A DNA stretch of 64,000 nt, taken from Arthrobacter sp. Soil763. GTDB lineage: Bacteria > Actinomycetota > Actinomycetes > Actinomycetales > Micrococcaceae. Numbering within the stretch: the first letter of the stretch is position 1; each line of letters starts with the position of its first letter. A program made the translations under genes and the position numbers. Shown here piece by piece: positions 9,457-18,536 of the stretch. The stretch spans positions 1 through 64,000 of the forward strand of contig NZ_LMSH01000002.1 of NCBI RefSeq assembly GCF_001428365.1, written 5' to 3'. Below the pieces are notes generated by a model that was given only the letters and a program-made list of their open reading frames with translations, searched no databases and was not told the DNA's origin.

Positions 9457-9636
9457 ACGGGCTCCAACCTCGTAAGCCTGCTGAGTATTCCGCCCGGGCC
9501 CTGTGACCGGTAACTCCAGGGGCGGAGAAATAAGCCGGGCTCCGGCGTCGTTGGCATCGGTGTGCGACGCCGCGATCCGCCGCGTCGCGCCAGCTTCAGT
9601 TCCTCCCCTGCTCCACGACGAAAGGCCGGCTTTTCC

Positions 9637-10626
9637 GTGACTGTTCCGCTTTCCATCCTTGACCTGGCAATCATCGGCAAGGGCCAGACAGCGGCGGAAA
9701 GCTTCGCCGGCAGTGTCGCCATGGCCCAGCGCGCCGAGGAGCTGGGGTACCGCCGCATCTGGTACGCCGAGCACCACAACATGTCCTCGATCGCTTCCTC
9801 CGCCACGAGCGTGCTGATCGCCCATGTCGCCGCCCACACCCAGTCCATCCGGCTCGGGGCCGGCGGCGTGATGCTGCCCAACCACGCTCCGCTGACCATC
9901 GCCGAGCAGTTCGGCACCCTGGAGACGCTGCATCCGGGACGGATCGACCTTGGCCTGGGCCGCGCGCCCGGCAGCGACCAGAACACCATGCGGGCCCTGC
10001 GCCGCGACCCGATGAGCGCGGACAGCTTCCCGCAGGATGTCCTGGAACTGCAGGGCTACCTGACCGGCCCGACCCGCATTCCCGGCGTGGAAGCGACCCC
10101 GGGCAAGGGGACCAACGTCCCGCTCTACATTCTCGGCTCCTCGCTGTTCGGGGCGAAGCTCGCCGCTCAGCTGGGGCTGCCGTATGCATTCGCCTCGCAC
10201 TTCGCGCCCAGCGCCCTGCAGGACGCGGTGGCCCTCTACCGCCGCGAGTTCCGGCCATCCGCCCAGCTTGAGGCCCCGCACGTCATCGCCGGCGTCAACG
10301 TGATCGCCGCCGATTCCGCCGCCGACGCCCAGGCGATGTTCCAGGCCACCAAACGGGCCCGGGTCTCCTTGTTCTTCGGCAACGGCCGCGACTTCAGCGA
10401 CGACGAGGCGGACATGATCCTGGACTCGCCGCAGGGCCAGCACATGGCGCAGATGATGAGGTACTCCGCCGTGGGCACCCCGGCCGCGGTGCTGGACTAT
10501 CTCGAGGAGTTCACGGCCCACGCCGACGCCGACGAACTGATCGTCGCGCACCAGAGCCCGGGCGTCGAGGAGCGGCTGCGCTCGGTCGAGCTGCTCGCCG
10601 GCGTCGCGGAACTCGCCCCCGCCTGA
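9637..10626 (+). CDS. LLM-class flavin-dependent oxidoreductase (luciferase-like)
   Basis: 329 residues from GTG 9637, which has an AAAGG-type ribosome site about 12 bases upstream. The longer frame back to 9562 is Arg/Ser-rich and unlike the family. The bacterial luciferase-like TIM barrel is shown by [47 protein letters not shown] (a hallmark of the MsnO8-like subgroup) and a C-terminal ELIVAHQS. It is presumed to use FMNH2 to oxidise an unknown substrate. It is divergent from the aldo/keto reductase, with about 180 bases between the start codons. Confidence 0.92.
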   Translation: MTVPLSILDLAIIGKGQTAAESFAGSVAMAQRAEELGYRRIWYAEHHNMSSIASSATSVLIAHVAAHTQSIRLGAGGVMLPNHAPLTIAEQFGTLETLHPGRIDLGLGRAPGSDQNTMRALRRDPMSADSFPQDVLELQGYLTGPTRIPGVEATPGKGTNVPLYILGSSLFGAKLAAQLGLPYAFASHFAPSALQDAVALYRREFRPSAQLEAPHVIAGVNVIAADSAADAQAMFQATKRARVSLFFGNGRDFSDDEADMILDSPQGQHMAQMMRYSAVGTPAAVLDYLEEFTAHADADELIVAHQSPGVEERLRSVELLAGVAELAPA

Positions 10627-10649
10627 GCCCGCCGGCCTAAGGTTCCGGG

Positions 10650-11678
10650 TTATTCACAGCCGACGCCGTCGCCGTCCCGGTCCAGCCGGCTGCTGTAGCC
10701 CGGCTGCCCCCGCCGGATCGGCGCCGCGCCCGCAGCCCGGACGGCGGCGCAGTTGGCGTAGTACGCGCCAGCCGGGTCAGCCGCCGCCGGTGCCGGGGTT
10801 GCCGCCGCCGGGGGCAGCGGGACCGCGGCTGCCGCAGGCGCGGCGGCCGGCTTCGTTGCTGTCGGCCGTGAACCCGGCCCGGGCGGGGTGGCCGGGCAGT
10901 TGCCCAGCACCCGCGCCATGGCGTCCCGCTCGGCGGGGGTGACCCACAATGCGTATTTGGCCTTGACGGCGATCTGGCGGGCCACGTAGGTGCAGCGGAA
11001 GGCTCTGTTCGGGGGCAACCAGGTGGCGGCATCGCCGTCGCTCTTTTGCATGTTGGCCGGGCCGTCAACGGCCAGCAGGTTCAACGGGTCGTTGGCGAAG
11101 GCCACGCGCCGGGCCGGAGCCAGCCGGTGCGCGCCCTTCTGCCAGGCGTCGCTGAGGGCCACCACATGGTCGATCTGCACCGCAGTGCTCGTCGCCGCGC
11201 CCCGGACGAAGGCGATCGACGAGCCGGTGTAGGGGTCCGAAAGGGTGCCGGAGAGAACGACGCAGCCGCGGGTTCCGGGTTTGAGGACGGCGGCCGTCAA
11301 ATCCCGGCGCAGCATGTCGTTGCGGGTGGCGCAGCCGTTGCGGTCGACGTCGGCCCAGGCCTCGCCGAACTGGTCGCGGGAGTACCCGGTTTTAGGTGCC
11401 CGGCCCTTGACGGGGAGCGTTGACAGCATTTTGAGGGCGGTGCGCGCGGCAGTCGACTGTCCGGGCGGCGGCACCGTGGTCTTGGCGGCTTTACCGGCCG
11501 CTGCGGTAGCCGCCGTCGTGGGGGCGGCCGGGATCGTGGCGGCCGGGGCGGTCACGGGGGCGGCAGGTTGGCCGACTCCGGCTCCCGGCCCGGGCCCGCC
11601 GCAGCCCGTCGATGAGGCCAGCAGGAGGCCAGCAAGGACGCAGGCAACCCGGCCGGCCGCGCCGCGGCGTGTATCCAT
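10650..11678 (-). CDS. Secreted HNH (DUF1524) nuclease-like lipoprotein with Excalibur domain
   Basis: 342 residues from ATG 11678. The signal peptide ends in a lipobox-like STGC ([16 protein letters not shown]). A Pro/Ala/Thr linker follows, then a GmrSD/DUF1524-type HNH domain with [13 protein letters not shown] (the His used in the HNH motif) and [18 protein letters not shown] second Ala/Pro linker leads to a C-terminal Excalibur calcium-binding motif, [10 protein letters not shown]. Secreted nucleases of this kind are common in actinobacteria and may be used for DNA scavenging; that role is inference. Reading frames farther upstream are not supported. Confidence 0.88.
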   Translation of the reverse strand: MDTRRGAAGRVACVLAGLLLASSTGCGGPGPGAGVGQPAAPVTAPAATIPAAPTTAATAAAGKAAKTTVPPPGQSTAARTALKMLSTLPVKGRAPKTGYSRDQFGEAWADVDRNGCATRNDMLRRDLTAAVLKPGTRGCVVLSGTLSDPYTGSSIAFVRGAATSTAVQIDHVVALSDAWQKGAHRLAPARRVAFANDPLNLLAVDGPANMQKSDGDAATWLPPNRAFRCTYVARQIAVKAKYALWVTPAERDAMARVLGNCPATPPGPGSRPTATKPAAAPAAAAVPLPPAAATPAPAAADPAGAYYANCAAVRAAGAAPIRRGQPGYSSRLDRDGDGVGCE

Positions 11679-11998
11679 CCTGCGCACTGCTTCCCCCGTT
11701 GCCGGCCTGCTTCCGCGGCCGATTTTGGCCTTTTCCAGCTTAGGGTCGGCCGCGGTTTTGGTCCGCGTGCCACGCCGCTCCCGCCCCGTGACGATGCCGG
11801 CAGCCTCGCCCTGCGCCGTGCACGGCAGGCAGGGAAGGGAGCAAAACCGGGGCCTCCGGGCCGTAGAAATTTCCCGGATCGCCCGGCACACTGGGATGTG
11901 ATCGTCTCGACGGCCCTGCTGTCGCGGGCGGCTGGCTCAGGGCCGCCCGGTTGAATTCCCCCATGCCCTAACCGGACTACCGCGGACCCGAGGACCTC
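11679..11998. other. 320-bp divergent intergenic region
   Basis: It separates the secreted HNH lipoprotein (minus) from the glycosidase-like protein (plus). It must contain both promoters. A short inverted repeat, GGCC-GATTTT-GGCC, lies at 11717-11730. No RNA gene or convincing small ORF was seen. Confidence 0.5.
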
Positions 11999-14212
11999 AT
12001 GGCGCCTGATGCTGAGCAGCAAAAACCGACCCGACGACCCATGCGGCGCGTCGCCCTGGCATCCGTTGCCGTCGTCGCAGCGGCAGGCATCTGGATCGGC
12101 TCCACCGTCGCGCTGCGGGGCGCCGAACCCGGGCCGCTGCCCCCGGTCGACGGGACAGTCAGTATTGCGGTGGACAAGCCCGTGAACTCGTTCGAGGGGC
12201 ACCGCGCCATGGGCGTCGGCGTGGACGGCCTCGAGGAGAACGAAATCGACCGGGTCTGGACGCCCCGGAACGTCGAGGCCATGAAGTCCGCCGGCTTCGG
12301 CCCGGTGAGCTACCGGCTGCGGACCGAACTGGGCGTCAAGGCGTGGCACTGGAACCCCCGGGGAACCTGGAGCGAGGCCGGGAAGGAGCAGGGCTACTGG
12401 ACCTCCTCGTCGGAGCCGGTGGAAGACTACGGCGTCTCGTACGGCTACCGCCTCCCGCGCCGGGGCAACACGATTGACCAGGGCAAGAACAGCGGCCACT
12501 CCCGGCTCAATGACGATGACGTCACGACGTTCTGGAAGAGCAACCCCTACCTGGACTCCCATTTCACCGGGCAACCGGACAGCCTCCATCCGCAGTGGAT
12601 CATGGTCGAATTCCCGCACGCCGTCCCCGTGGACACCGTCCGCTTCGACTGGGGCACTCCGTACGCCACCAGCTTCAAGGTGCAGCGCTGGCAGGGCCGG
12701 GACGCACGCTTTCCGGTCGACAACGGGACCTGGCGGGACTTTCCGCAGGCGGCGCACCGCGGCACCGGGGGGAGCCAGTCCGTGCGGGTCGCCGCCAAAC
12801 CGGTCGACGTCCAGTACCTGCGCATCCTGCTCACGGCGGATTCAAACACCGCCCCGGCCGGGTCCAAGGACATCCGCGACCGGCTCGGGGTCGCGGTCCG
12901 GGAGCTCTACATTGGGCAGCAGCAGGGGGCCTCGTTCGTCGACCACGTCGTTCACCGCAGCTCGCACCGGCAAACGGTCATGTGGACGTCGTCAACCGAT
13001 CCCTGGCACCGCAAGGAGGACCTGGACACGGACTACGAACACGCCAGCTTCGAGCGGCTGTTCGCCAGCGGGCTCACCAGGGGCGAGCCCATGATGGTCC
13101 CGGTCCCGGCCCTTTACGGCACCCCCGAGGATGCTGCCGCCCTCGCCCGGTACCTGGGAAAGCGCGGCTTCCCGGTGCAGCGGGTCGAGGTTGGCGAGGA
13201 ACCCGACGGGCAGCTTGCCCAGCCGGAGCACTATGGCGCCCTCTATGTGCAGATGGCAGCAGCCATGAAGGCCGTCAACCCGGATCTCCAATTCGGCGGT
13301 CCGGGCTACCAGACCACCCTGCCGGACTGGGTGCACTGGCCGGACGACAAGGGGGTCAGGTCCTGGACCGGCCGCTTCGTTTCCTACCTGCGGCAACGGG
13401 ACGCCATGGAGGATTTCGATTTCTTTTCCTTTGAGTGGTACCCGTTCGATGACGTGTGCGCGAACCCCGCGGGGACCTTGCCGCAGAACCCCGGGCTGCT
13501 GGCGGCGCTGCTCAAACGCCAGGCGGACGCCGGGCTGCCGGCCGAGGTCCCCAAGGTGATCACCGAATACGGCTATTCCTCCTTCGTCGGGGAGGTCGAG
13601 CTCGGACTGCCCGGCGCCATCGTGAACGCGGAGACCTCCGCCATGTTCCTCGCCATGGGCGGGGAAACCAGCTACTTCTACGGCATCGAGCCGAACTGGG
13701 TGTTCCAGGACGAAGTCGGGGAAAAATGCGACACCTCGGGCAACCTCATGCTGTTCCAGTTCTACGACGAATGGAAAATCCGCCCGATCGCAACATTCCA
13801 GGCCGCCCGGCTGGTCAACCACCACTGGCTGGAGGCCGGTACCGGCGAGCACACCCTCTACAGCACCACCAGCGACCTGCGCGACGCCAAAGGCCAGGCC
13901 CTCGTGACGGCCTATTCGGTCCGCCGCCCGGACGGCAAGCTTGCCGTGCTCCTGTTCAACAAGGACCCCGGCCGGAGCGTGACCGTGCGTCTGATGCAGG
14001 ACGACGGCGGCAAGGCACGTCCCCTGCAGGGGCCGCTTGAGGTGGACCAGTACTCCCCGGAGCAGTACAAGTGGAACCCGACCCACCGCAGGGGCAACGG
14101 CGGCCACCCGGAGCCCAACGACCCCCCGGTCAGTTCGACCGTGGCCGCGGACAGTCACGCCACACTCACGCTGCCGCCGTACAGCATCTCGGTCGCCCTC
14201 GCCCCGCGCTGA
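11999..14212 (+). CDS. Large exported glycoside-hydrolase-like protein with a discoidin-like domain
   Basis: 737 residues. An N-terminal basic stretch and hydrophobic segment (RRVALASVAVVAAAGIWIG, about 15-35) indicate export or anchoring. Residues about 160-300 look like an F5/8-type (discoidin) carbohydrate-binding domain (LNDDDVTTFWKSNPYLDS, then IMVEFPHAVPVDTVRFDWG). The rest resembles a TIM-barrel glycosidase: QRVEVGEEPDGQ and VPKVITEYGYSSF carry the two glutamates expected of a clan-A type enzyme, and a C-terminal beta domain (GKLAVLLFNKDP) follows. The sugar substrate is unknown. GAGGA precedes the ATG. It appears monocistronic. Confidence 0.75.
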   Translation: MAPDAEQQKPTRRPMRRVALASVAVVAAAGIWIGSTVALRGAEPGPLPPVDGTVSIAVDKPVNSFEGHRAMGVGVDGLEENEIDRVWTPRNVEAMKSAGFGPVSYRLRTELGVKAWHWNPRGTWSEAGKEQGYWTSSSEPVEDYGVSYGYRLPRRGNTIDQGKNSGHSRLNDDDVTTFWKSNPYLDSHFTGQPDSLHPQWIMVEFPHAVPVDTVRFDWGTPYATSFKVQRWQGRDARFPVDNGTWRDFPQAAHRGTGGSQSVRVAAKPVDVQYLRILLTADSNTAPAGSKDIRDRLGVAVRELYIGQQQGASFVDHVVHRSSHRQTVMWTSSTDPWHRKEDLDTDYEHASFERLFASGLTRGEPMMVPVPALYGTPEDAAALARYLGKRGFPVQRVEVGEEPDGQLAQPEHYGALYVQMAAAMKAVNPDLQFGGPGYQTTLPDWVHWPDDKGVRSWTGRFVSYLRQRDAMEDFDFFSFEWYPFDDVCANPAGTLPQNPGLLAALLKRQADAGLPAEVPKVITEYGYSSFVGEVELGLPGAIVNAETSAMFLAMGGETSYFYGIEPNWVFQDEVGEKCDTSGNLMLFQFYDEWKIRPIATFQAARLVNHHWLEAGTGEHTLYSTTSDLRDAKGQALVTAYSVRRPDGKLAVLLFNKDPGRSVTVRLMQDDGGKARPLQGPLEVDQYSPEQYKWNPTHRRGNGGHPEPNDPPVSSTVAADSHATLTLPPYSISVALAPR

Positions 14213-14218
14213 GCCCGG

Positions 14219-14249
14219 CTGAGCCCGGGCCGGTCCGGACCCGGCTCAG
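14219..14249. terminator. Probable bidirectional terminator overlapping a stop codon
   Basis: CTGAGCCCGGG (14219-14229) pairs with CCCGGCTCAG (14240-14249) with one bulged C, between two convergent genes. It covers the stop codon of the AEC transporter gene. Confidence 0.5.
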
Positions 14250-15172
14250 GCCAGCAGCAGGGCCACCCCGATCAGGGCGGGGACGGCCACCACGGTGGTG
14301 ATCAGGACGGTGTCCTTGGCCACGGTGAGTCCGGTCCGGTACCGGTTGGCCACCACGAACACGTTCTGCGCGGTCGGCAGGGCCGCGGTGACCACGACGG
14401 CGAACAGCGCCTGGTCCTGCAGGCCCAGGGCGAACCGGGCGAAGAGGAAGGCCAGCGCCGGGTGGACGACAAGCTTGAATCCGCTGGCCAGCAGGGTGTC
14501 GGCCCGGCGGGCCGCCGACGCCTGCAACGGACGGGAACCGTTCAGGCTCATACCGAAGGAGAGCAGCATCGCCGGGATCGCGGCCCCTCCGATGAGGTGG
14601 ATGGGCTCAAGGATTAGGGCCGGGACCTGCCAGCCCGTCCCGGCCACCAGCAGCCCGAGTCCGGATCCCACGATCATGGGATTCTTCAGGATCATCAGCA
14701 CGAAGCTCAGGGCCGTCGTCCGGTGCGCGGTGGTGGTGGCATCCAGGACCATCAGGAACAGGGGCGTGAAGAACGCCAGCTGGAAGATCAGCAGGGGAGC
14801 GACGTAGCTGGCGTCGCCCAGCACGAACACGGCGATCGGAATGCCGAGGTTGGCGGAATTGGCGAGCGAGGCGCTCATCGACGACACCAGCGCTTCCGGG
14901 AGCGGGCGCTTCAGCAGGAGCCTGACGACGGCGAAGAAGACCGCCGCCGTCGTTACCGCGCTCACCGCCGCCACCAGCAGCGGCGCCGCAAACACCTCGC
15001 CGAGCCGGGCCTTGCTCAGCGTTTCGAAGAGCAGCGCCGGGCTTGCCACAAAGAACGTCAGGGCACTGAGGACCGAGCGGGCGTTCTCGCCCAGGATGTT
15101 GCGGCGGCCGACAAACATGCCGACCAGGATGATGGTCCAAACGACGAAGAAGCCGGCCAGCACGCCTAGCAC
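14246..15172 (-). CDS. AEC-family (auxin efflux carrier-type) transporter
   Basis: About 308 residues with ten predicted hydrophobic segments, typical of AEC permeases. The N-terminal helix is VLAGFFVVWTIILVGMFVG and the mid region has SLANSANLGIPIAVFVLGD, with the conserved N-x-G-I-P. Family members move organic anions such as malate or auxin; the substrate here is not predictable. The start is uncertain: GTG 15172 gives the usual family N-terminus, but no clear ribosome site is visible, and TTG 15232 would add 20 residues. Confidence 0.85.
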   Translation of the reverse strand: MLGVLAGFFVVWTIILVGMFVGRRNILGENARSVLSALTFFVASPALLFETLSKARLGEVFAAPLLVAAVSAVTTAAVFFAVVRLLLKRPLPEALVSSMSASLANSANLGIPIAVFVLGDASYVAPLLIFQLAFFTPLFLMVLDATTTAHRTTALSFVLMILKNPMIVGSGLGLLVAGTGWQVPALILEPIHLIGGAAIPAMLLSFGMSLNGSRPLQASAARRADTLLASGFKLVVHPALAFLFARFALGLQDQALFAVVVTAALPTAQNVFVVANRYRTGLTVAKDTVLITTVVAVPALIGVALLLA

Positions 15173-15305
15173 GCTGCGCCCCGGCGGTGCAGGCAAAGCG
15201 GGCGATGCGGGAGGAAGGTCACCGCCCCACAATAATCAGATTTATCCCCGGGGCCGGTATTCCTGTCCAAGGATCGTCATGAACAGGCGCGCGACGGCGC
15301 GGGCC

Positions 15306-15734
15306 TCAGCTGAGCTCGGCGTTATTCAGGGCGTGGGGCGGCCGGAGCAGCCCGGCAGTGTGGCCTTCGGCGGGATCGTTGCCGATCTGGACGACCCTGT
15401 TGTCCTTGTCCACATGGACCACCTTGGGGGTGTAGGCCCGGGCCTCCTCCGTGGTCATCTGGGCGTAGGTGATGAGGATGACGACGTCGTTCTCATGCAT
15501 CAGGTGGGCGGCCGCGCCGTTGATGCCAATGACGCCGGAGCCGCGCTCGCCGGCGATCGTGTAGGTCTCAAGCCGGGCGCCGTTGGTCACGTCCACGATG
15601 GCGACCAGTTCGCCCGGGAGGATGTCGGCCGCCTCGAGCAGGTCCAGGTCCACGGTGACCGAGCCGACATAGTGAAGGTCCGCGTGGGTGACCGTGGCGC
15701 GGTGGATTTTGGACTTGAACATTGTGCGATTCAT
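15306..15734 (-). CDS. panD: Aspartate 1-decarboxylase precursor
   Basis: 142 residues. PanD converts L-aspartate to beta-alanine for pantothenate synthesis and self-cleaves to form a pyruvoyl cofactor. The cleavage site is in HYVGSVTVD (Gly-Ser near residue 25). The [12 protein letters not shown] signature, the [17 protein letters not shown] segment and the overall length are all typical. The ATG at 15734 fits the family start. It has no pan-operon neighbour in this window. Confidence 0.97.
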   Translation of the reverse strand: MNRTMFKSKIHRATVTHADLHYVGSVTVDLDLLEAADILPGELVAIVDVTNGARLETYTIAGERGSGVIGINGAAAHLMHENDVVILITYAQMTTEEARAYTPKVVHVDKDNRVVQIGNDPAEGHTAGLLRPPHALNNAELS

Positions 15735-15805
15735 AACGTTCCCAGTCTAGCGCCGGCGCCGAGGCTGCGCTGTGAGCCAGCCAACACCGTCCGGGGGGTG
15801 CTGCC

Positions 15806-16714
15806 TCAGGCGGCCGGAGCGATCGAGGCGGCGGTTGCGGCGAGGGTCTCGCGCGCCGCAAGGATGGCAGGACGGGCTGCGCTGGAGCGCCGCACGGAGG
15901 TGAAGACGGTGCGGTGCGGGTTGCCCGGCAGGTCGATCAACTGCGCCGTGGTGCCCCGGCCGGTCCAGACCAGGTCCGGCATCAGCGCGACAGCGTTGCC
16001 GGACTCGATCAGCCGGATCTGCGCCTGCAGGTCCGCGGTTTCGAACCGCACATCGGGTTCGAAACCGGCGCTGCGGCAGGCCTGTTCGGCCCAGTGCCGG
16101 GAGGCGGCGCCCCGCGGTTCCATCACCCACGGCATCCCCGCGGTGTCGGCAAGGGATGCGACGGCGGCCCGGCCCGGCCCCGGCGGCGGAACGGCAAGCC
16201 GGATCGCGTCGCCGGTCAGGCGGATTCGGTCCAGCTCGGCGTAGCGGGGTGCGGCATGCCCCGGATACTGTTCGGCGATGACCAGGTCGAAGTCCCGCGC
16301 CCAGGTCTCATGGAGGGCGGTCTCCGGCTCGCGCTGGGTCATCTCGATCCGGACTTCCGGGTAGTTTGCGGACATCCGGGTCAGGGCGTCGGGCATCAAC
16401 GCCAGGGCCGCCGACTGGAAGACCGCGATCCGCACCGTGCCGGTCACGGTGGTCAGCGACGCCGCGAGGTCGGCCTCCGCCTGCTCCAGGGTTTCCAGCA
16501 GCTGTGCGGTGTGTGCCACGAGCACTTCCGCCTGCGGCGTGAGCTGCACCCGGCGTCCCGTTTTCCGCAAGAGTTCGACGCCGGCTTCCTTCTCCAGCAG
16601 GGCCAGCTGCTGCGAAACCGACGAGGGGCTGTACTGCAGGGCGTCGGCGACTTCCGCGAGGGTGCCGCGGATTTTGAGCTCGCGCAGCAGGCGCAGGCGC
16701 CGGACGTCAAGCAT
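15806..16714 (-). CDS. LysR-family transcriptional regulator (probable regulator of the permease and putA)
   Basis: 302 residues. The N-terminal winged helix-turn-helix contains LRLLRELKIRGTLAEVADAL and SPSSVSQQLALLEKEAGVEL, and a periplasmic-binding-protein-like effector domain follows from about residue 90. It is divergent from the APC permease. The shared intergenic region contains a 9-bp inverted repeat (16727-16735 with 16753-16761), the expected kind of site for a LysR dimer of dimers. The same promoter block occurs in front of putA, so this protein probably controls both genes in response to an amino acid, perhaps proline. That regulatory role is inference. Confidence 0.9.
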   Translation of the reverse strand: MLDVRRLRLLRELKIRGTLAEVADALQYSPSSVSQQLALLEKEAGVELLRKTGRRVQLTPQAEVLVAHTAQLLETLEQAEADLAASLTTVTGTVRIAVFQSAALALMPDALTRMSANYPEVRIEMTQREPETALHETWARDFDLVIAEQYPGHAAPRYAELDRIRLTGDAIRLAVPPPGPGRAAVASLADTAGMPWVMEPRGAASRHWAEQACRSAGFEPDVRFETADLQAQIRLIESGNAVALMPDLVWTGRGTTAQLIDLPGNPHRTVFTSVRRSSAARPAILAARETLAATAASIAPAA

Positions 16715-16726
16715 TCCCGTTCCTTT

Positions 16727-16791
16727 GTGAATTCTAATGCTTATTGTTTAGGAGAATTCACTTTATCTAATGGAATTGGGCTTGCATACTG
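16727..16791 (+). promoter_or_regulatory. LysR-type operator and permease promoter (module 1)
   Basis: It contains the inverted repeat GTGAATTCT/AGAATTCAC (16727-16735 and 16753-16761), then CTTTATCTAATGGAA, then a -10-like GCATACTG at 16784-16791. The same elements with the same spacing occur at 18435-18494 before putA. Seen directly; the binding protein is inferred to be the divergent LysR regulator. Confidence 0.7.
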
Positions 16792-16856
16792 TTGTCGTTA
16801 AGTAATCCCCATCACAGGGCGGATTGATGGGTGCCACCCCGACGGAGGAGACCCTG

Positions 16857-18320
16857 ATGGGTTCGAAAGACCTGACCCAGTCGATCATGCGGCGCAAGCC
16901 GATCGACGACATTGAAGAAGAAAACAAGCACAGCGGGCTCTTCAAGAGCCTCGGCCTGTGGCAGCTCACCGCCATCGGCGTCGGCGGCATCATCGGCGTC
17001 GGCATCTTCTCCCTCGCCGGCCTGGTGGCCCACGGCAGCGAGAGCGAACCCGGCGTCGGACCCGCCGTGCTGATCTCGTTCCTGATCGCGGGGCTGGCCT
17101 CGGCGGCGGCGGCGCTGTCCTACGCCGAGTTCGCCGGCATGATTCCGCGGGCCGGCTCCGCGTACACGTACGGGTACGTGGCGCTCGGCGAAGTGATCGG
17201 CTGGTTCATCGGCTGGGACCTGCTGCTGGAGTACATTGCCATCGTGGCCGTGGTGGCCATCGGCATCTCCGGCTATTTCGACGCGTTCCTGTCCGGCATC
17301 GGTATCCATATGCCGGTCTGGATGACCTCCACCGCAGACGAAGGCAAGGGCGGCGTGGTCAACATCCCCGCGGTCGCCGTCTGCCTCCTCGTGGCCTGGA
17401 TCCTCTCGCGCGGCACCAAGACCTTCGGCCGCTTCGAACTCATTGCCGTCGCCATCAAGGTCGTCCTGATCCTGTTCATCATCGGACTGGGCGTCTTCTA
17501 CATCAACACCAACAACTACAACCCGTTCATGCCCAGCGGCTTCGGACCCGTGCTGGCCGGCTCGGCCACCGTCTTCTTCGCGGTCTTCGGCTACGACGCG
17601 ATGAGTACCGCGGCAGAGGAGGCCACCGACGGCAAGAAGCACATGCCCAAGGCGATCATCCTGTCCCTGATCGTGGCCATGCTGCTCTACGTCGCTGCGA
17701 CCCTGGTGCTCACCGGCATGCAGAACTACCTGGATATCGACCCCAAGGCCGGGTTCGCGTCCGCCTTCAACGGCGTCGGGCTGCCGGTCATCGCAACGAT
17801 CATCTCGGTGTTCGCCGTGCTCTCCATCCTGACGGTCATGCTCACCTTCCTGCTGGGCGTCACCCGCGTCTGGTTCTCCATGAGCCGCGACGGACTGCTG
17901 CCCGGCTGGTTCGCCAAGACCGACCGCCACGGAACCCCGCAGCGGGTGACCTGGATCGCCGGTGTGGCGTCGGCGCTGCTGGCCGGGGTCTTCCCGATCA
18001 AGGCCGTCGCGGACCTGACCAACATCGGCATCCTGGCCGCGTTCGTCGTCGTCTGCCTGTCCGTGATCATCTTCCGCTACACGAAACCGGACGCCCCCCG
18101 CACCTTCCGGCTCCCGCTGATGCCGGTGGTGCCGCTGTTCGGCATGCTCGCCTCGGGCTTCCTGATGCTCCAGCTGCACTGGGAGACGTGGCTGCGCTTC
18201 GGCGTCTGGCTGGTGATCGGCCTGGCGATCTACTTCGGCTACGGCCGGAAGCACTCACTGATGAACCCGGACAGCCCAAGGCACCAGGAGGCCGTGGAGC
18301 TGCACCGTCACGTCGGCTAG
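16857..18320 (+). CDS. APC-superfamily amino acid permease
   Basis: 487 residues from ATG 16857, chosen because GGAGGAG lies six bases upstream; an earlier ATG at 16824 has no ribosome site. Twelve or more membrane segments are seen. The first has the APC signature TAIGVGGIIGVGIFSLAGL, and a later one reads FFAVFGYDAMSTAAEEA, as in the cationic-amino-acid-transporter/YfnA group. Placement between its divergent LysR regulator and putA, and the shared promoter module with putA, suggest uptake of proline or a related amino acid. The substrate is inferred, not seen. Confidence 0.9.
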   Translation: MGSKDLTQSIMRRKPIDDIEEENKHSGLFKSLGLWQLTAIGVGGIIGVGIFSLAGLVAHGSESEPGVGPAVLISFLIAGLASAAAALSYAEFAGMIPRAGSAYTYGYVALGEVIGWFIGWDLLLEYIAIVAVVAIGISGYFDAFLSGIGIHMPVWMTSTADEGKGGVVNIPAVAVCLLVAWILSRGTKTFGRFELIAVAIKVVLILFIIGLGVFYINTNNYNPFMPSGFGPVLAGSATVFFAVFGYDAMSTAAEEATDGKKHMPKAIILSLIVAMLLYVAATLVLTGMQNYLDIDPKAGFASAFNGVGLPVIATIISVFAVLSILTVMLTFLLGVTRVWFSMSRDGLLPGWFAKTDRHGTPQRVTWIAGVASALLAGVFPIKAVADLTNIGILAAFVVVCLSVIIFRYTKPDAPRTFRLPLMPVVPLFGMLASGFLMLQLHWETWLRFGVWLVIGLAIYFGYGRKHSLMNPDSPRHQEAVELHRHVG

Positions 18321-18330
18321 CTCCCTCGAG

Positions 18331-18387
18331 TGCGCTATCACTTATGGCTCCCATCCACCGGGTTTGGAGGCCATAAGTGATAGCGCA
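18331..18387. repeat. Perfect 18-bp inverted repeat between permease and putA
   Basis: TGCGCTATCACTTATGGC (18331-18348) pairs exactly with 18370-18387 across a 21-base loop. It starts 11 bases after the permease stop and ends before the putA promoter module, so it can terminate the permease transcript. The AT-containing arms and lack of T-run make it look like a dispersed intergenic palindrome rather than an ordinary terminator. Confidence 0.75.
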
Positions 18388-18434
18388 TCCGTGTGTCCGG
18401 CGCGGAATTTTGGACGACTGCGAAGCATCGATTT

Positions 18435-18494
18435 TTCTAACCAGTATTGCTCGGAAAACATCGCTTTATCTTATGAAAATCCGGTCGCATACTG
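18435..18494 (+). promoter_or_regulatory. putA promoter and LysR-type operator (module 2)
   Basis: TTCTAA (18435), TATTG, then CTTTATCTTATGAAAAT and a -10-like GCATACTG (18487-18494) match the permease promoter block with exactly the same 52-base distance between the first and last elements. It lies about 45 bases before the putA start codon. Confidence 0.7.
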
Positions 18495-18536
18495 ATTCCA
18501 GAACGGTCCACATGATGAGAAAGAACGAGTGCTTCC

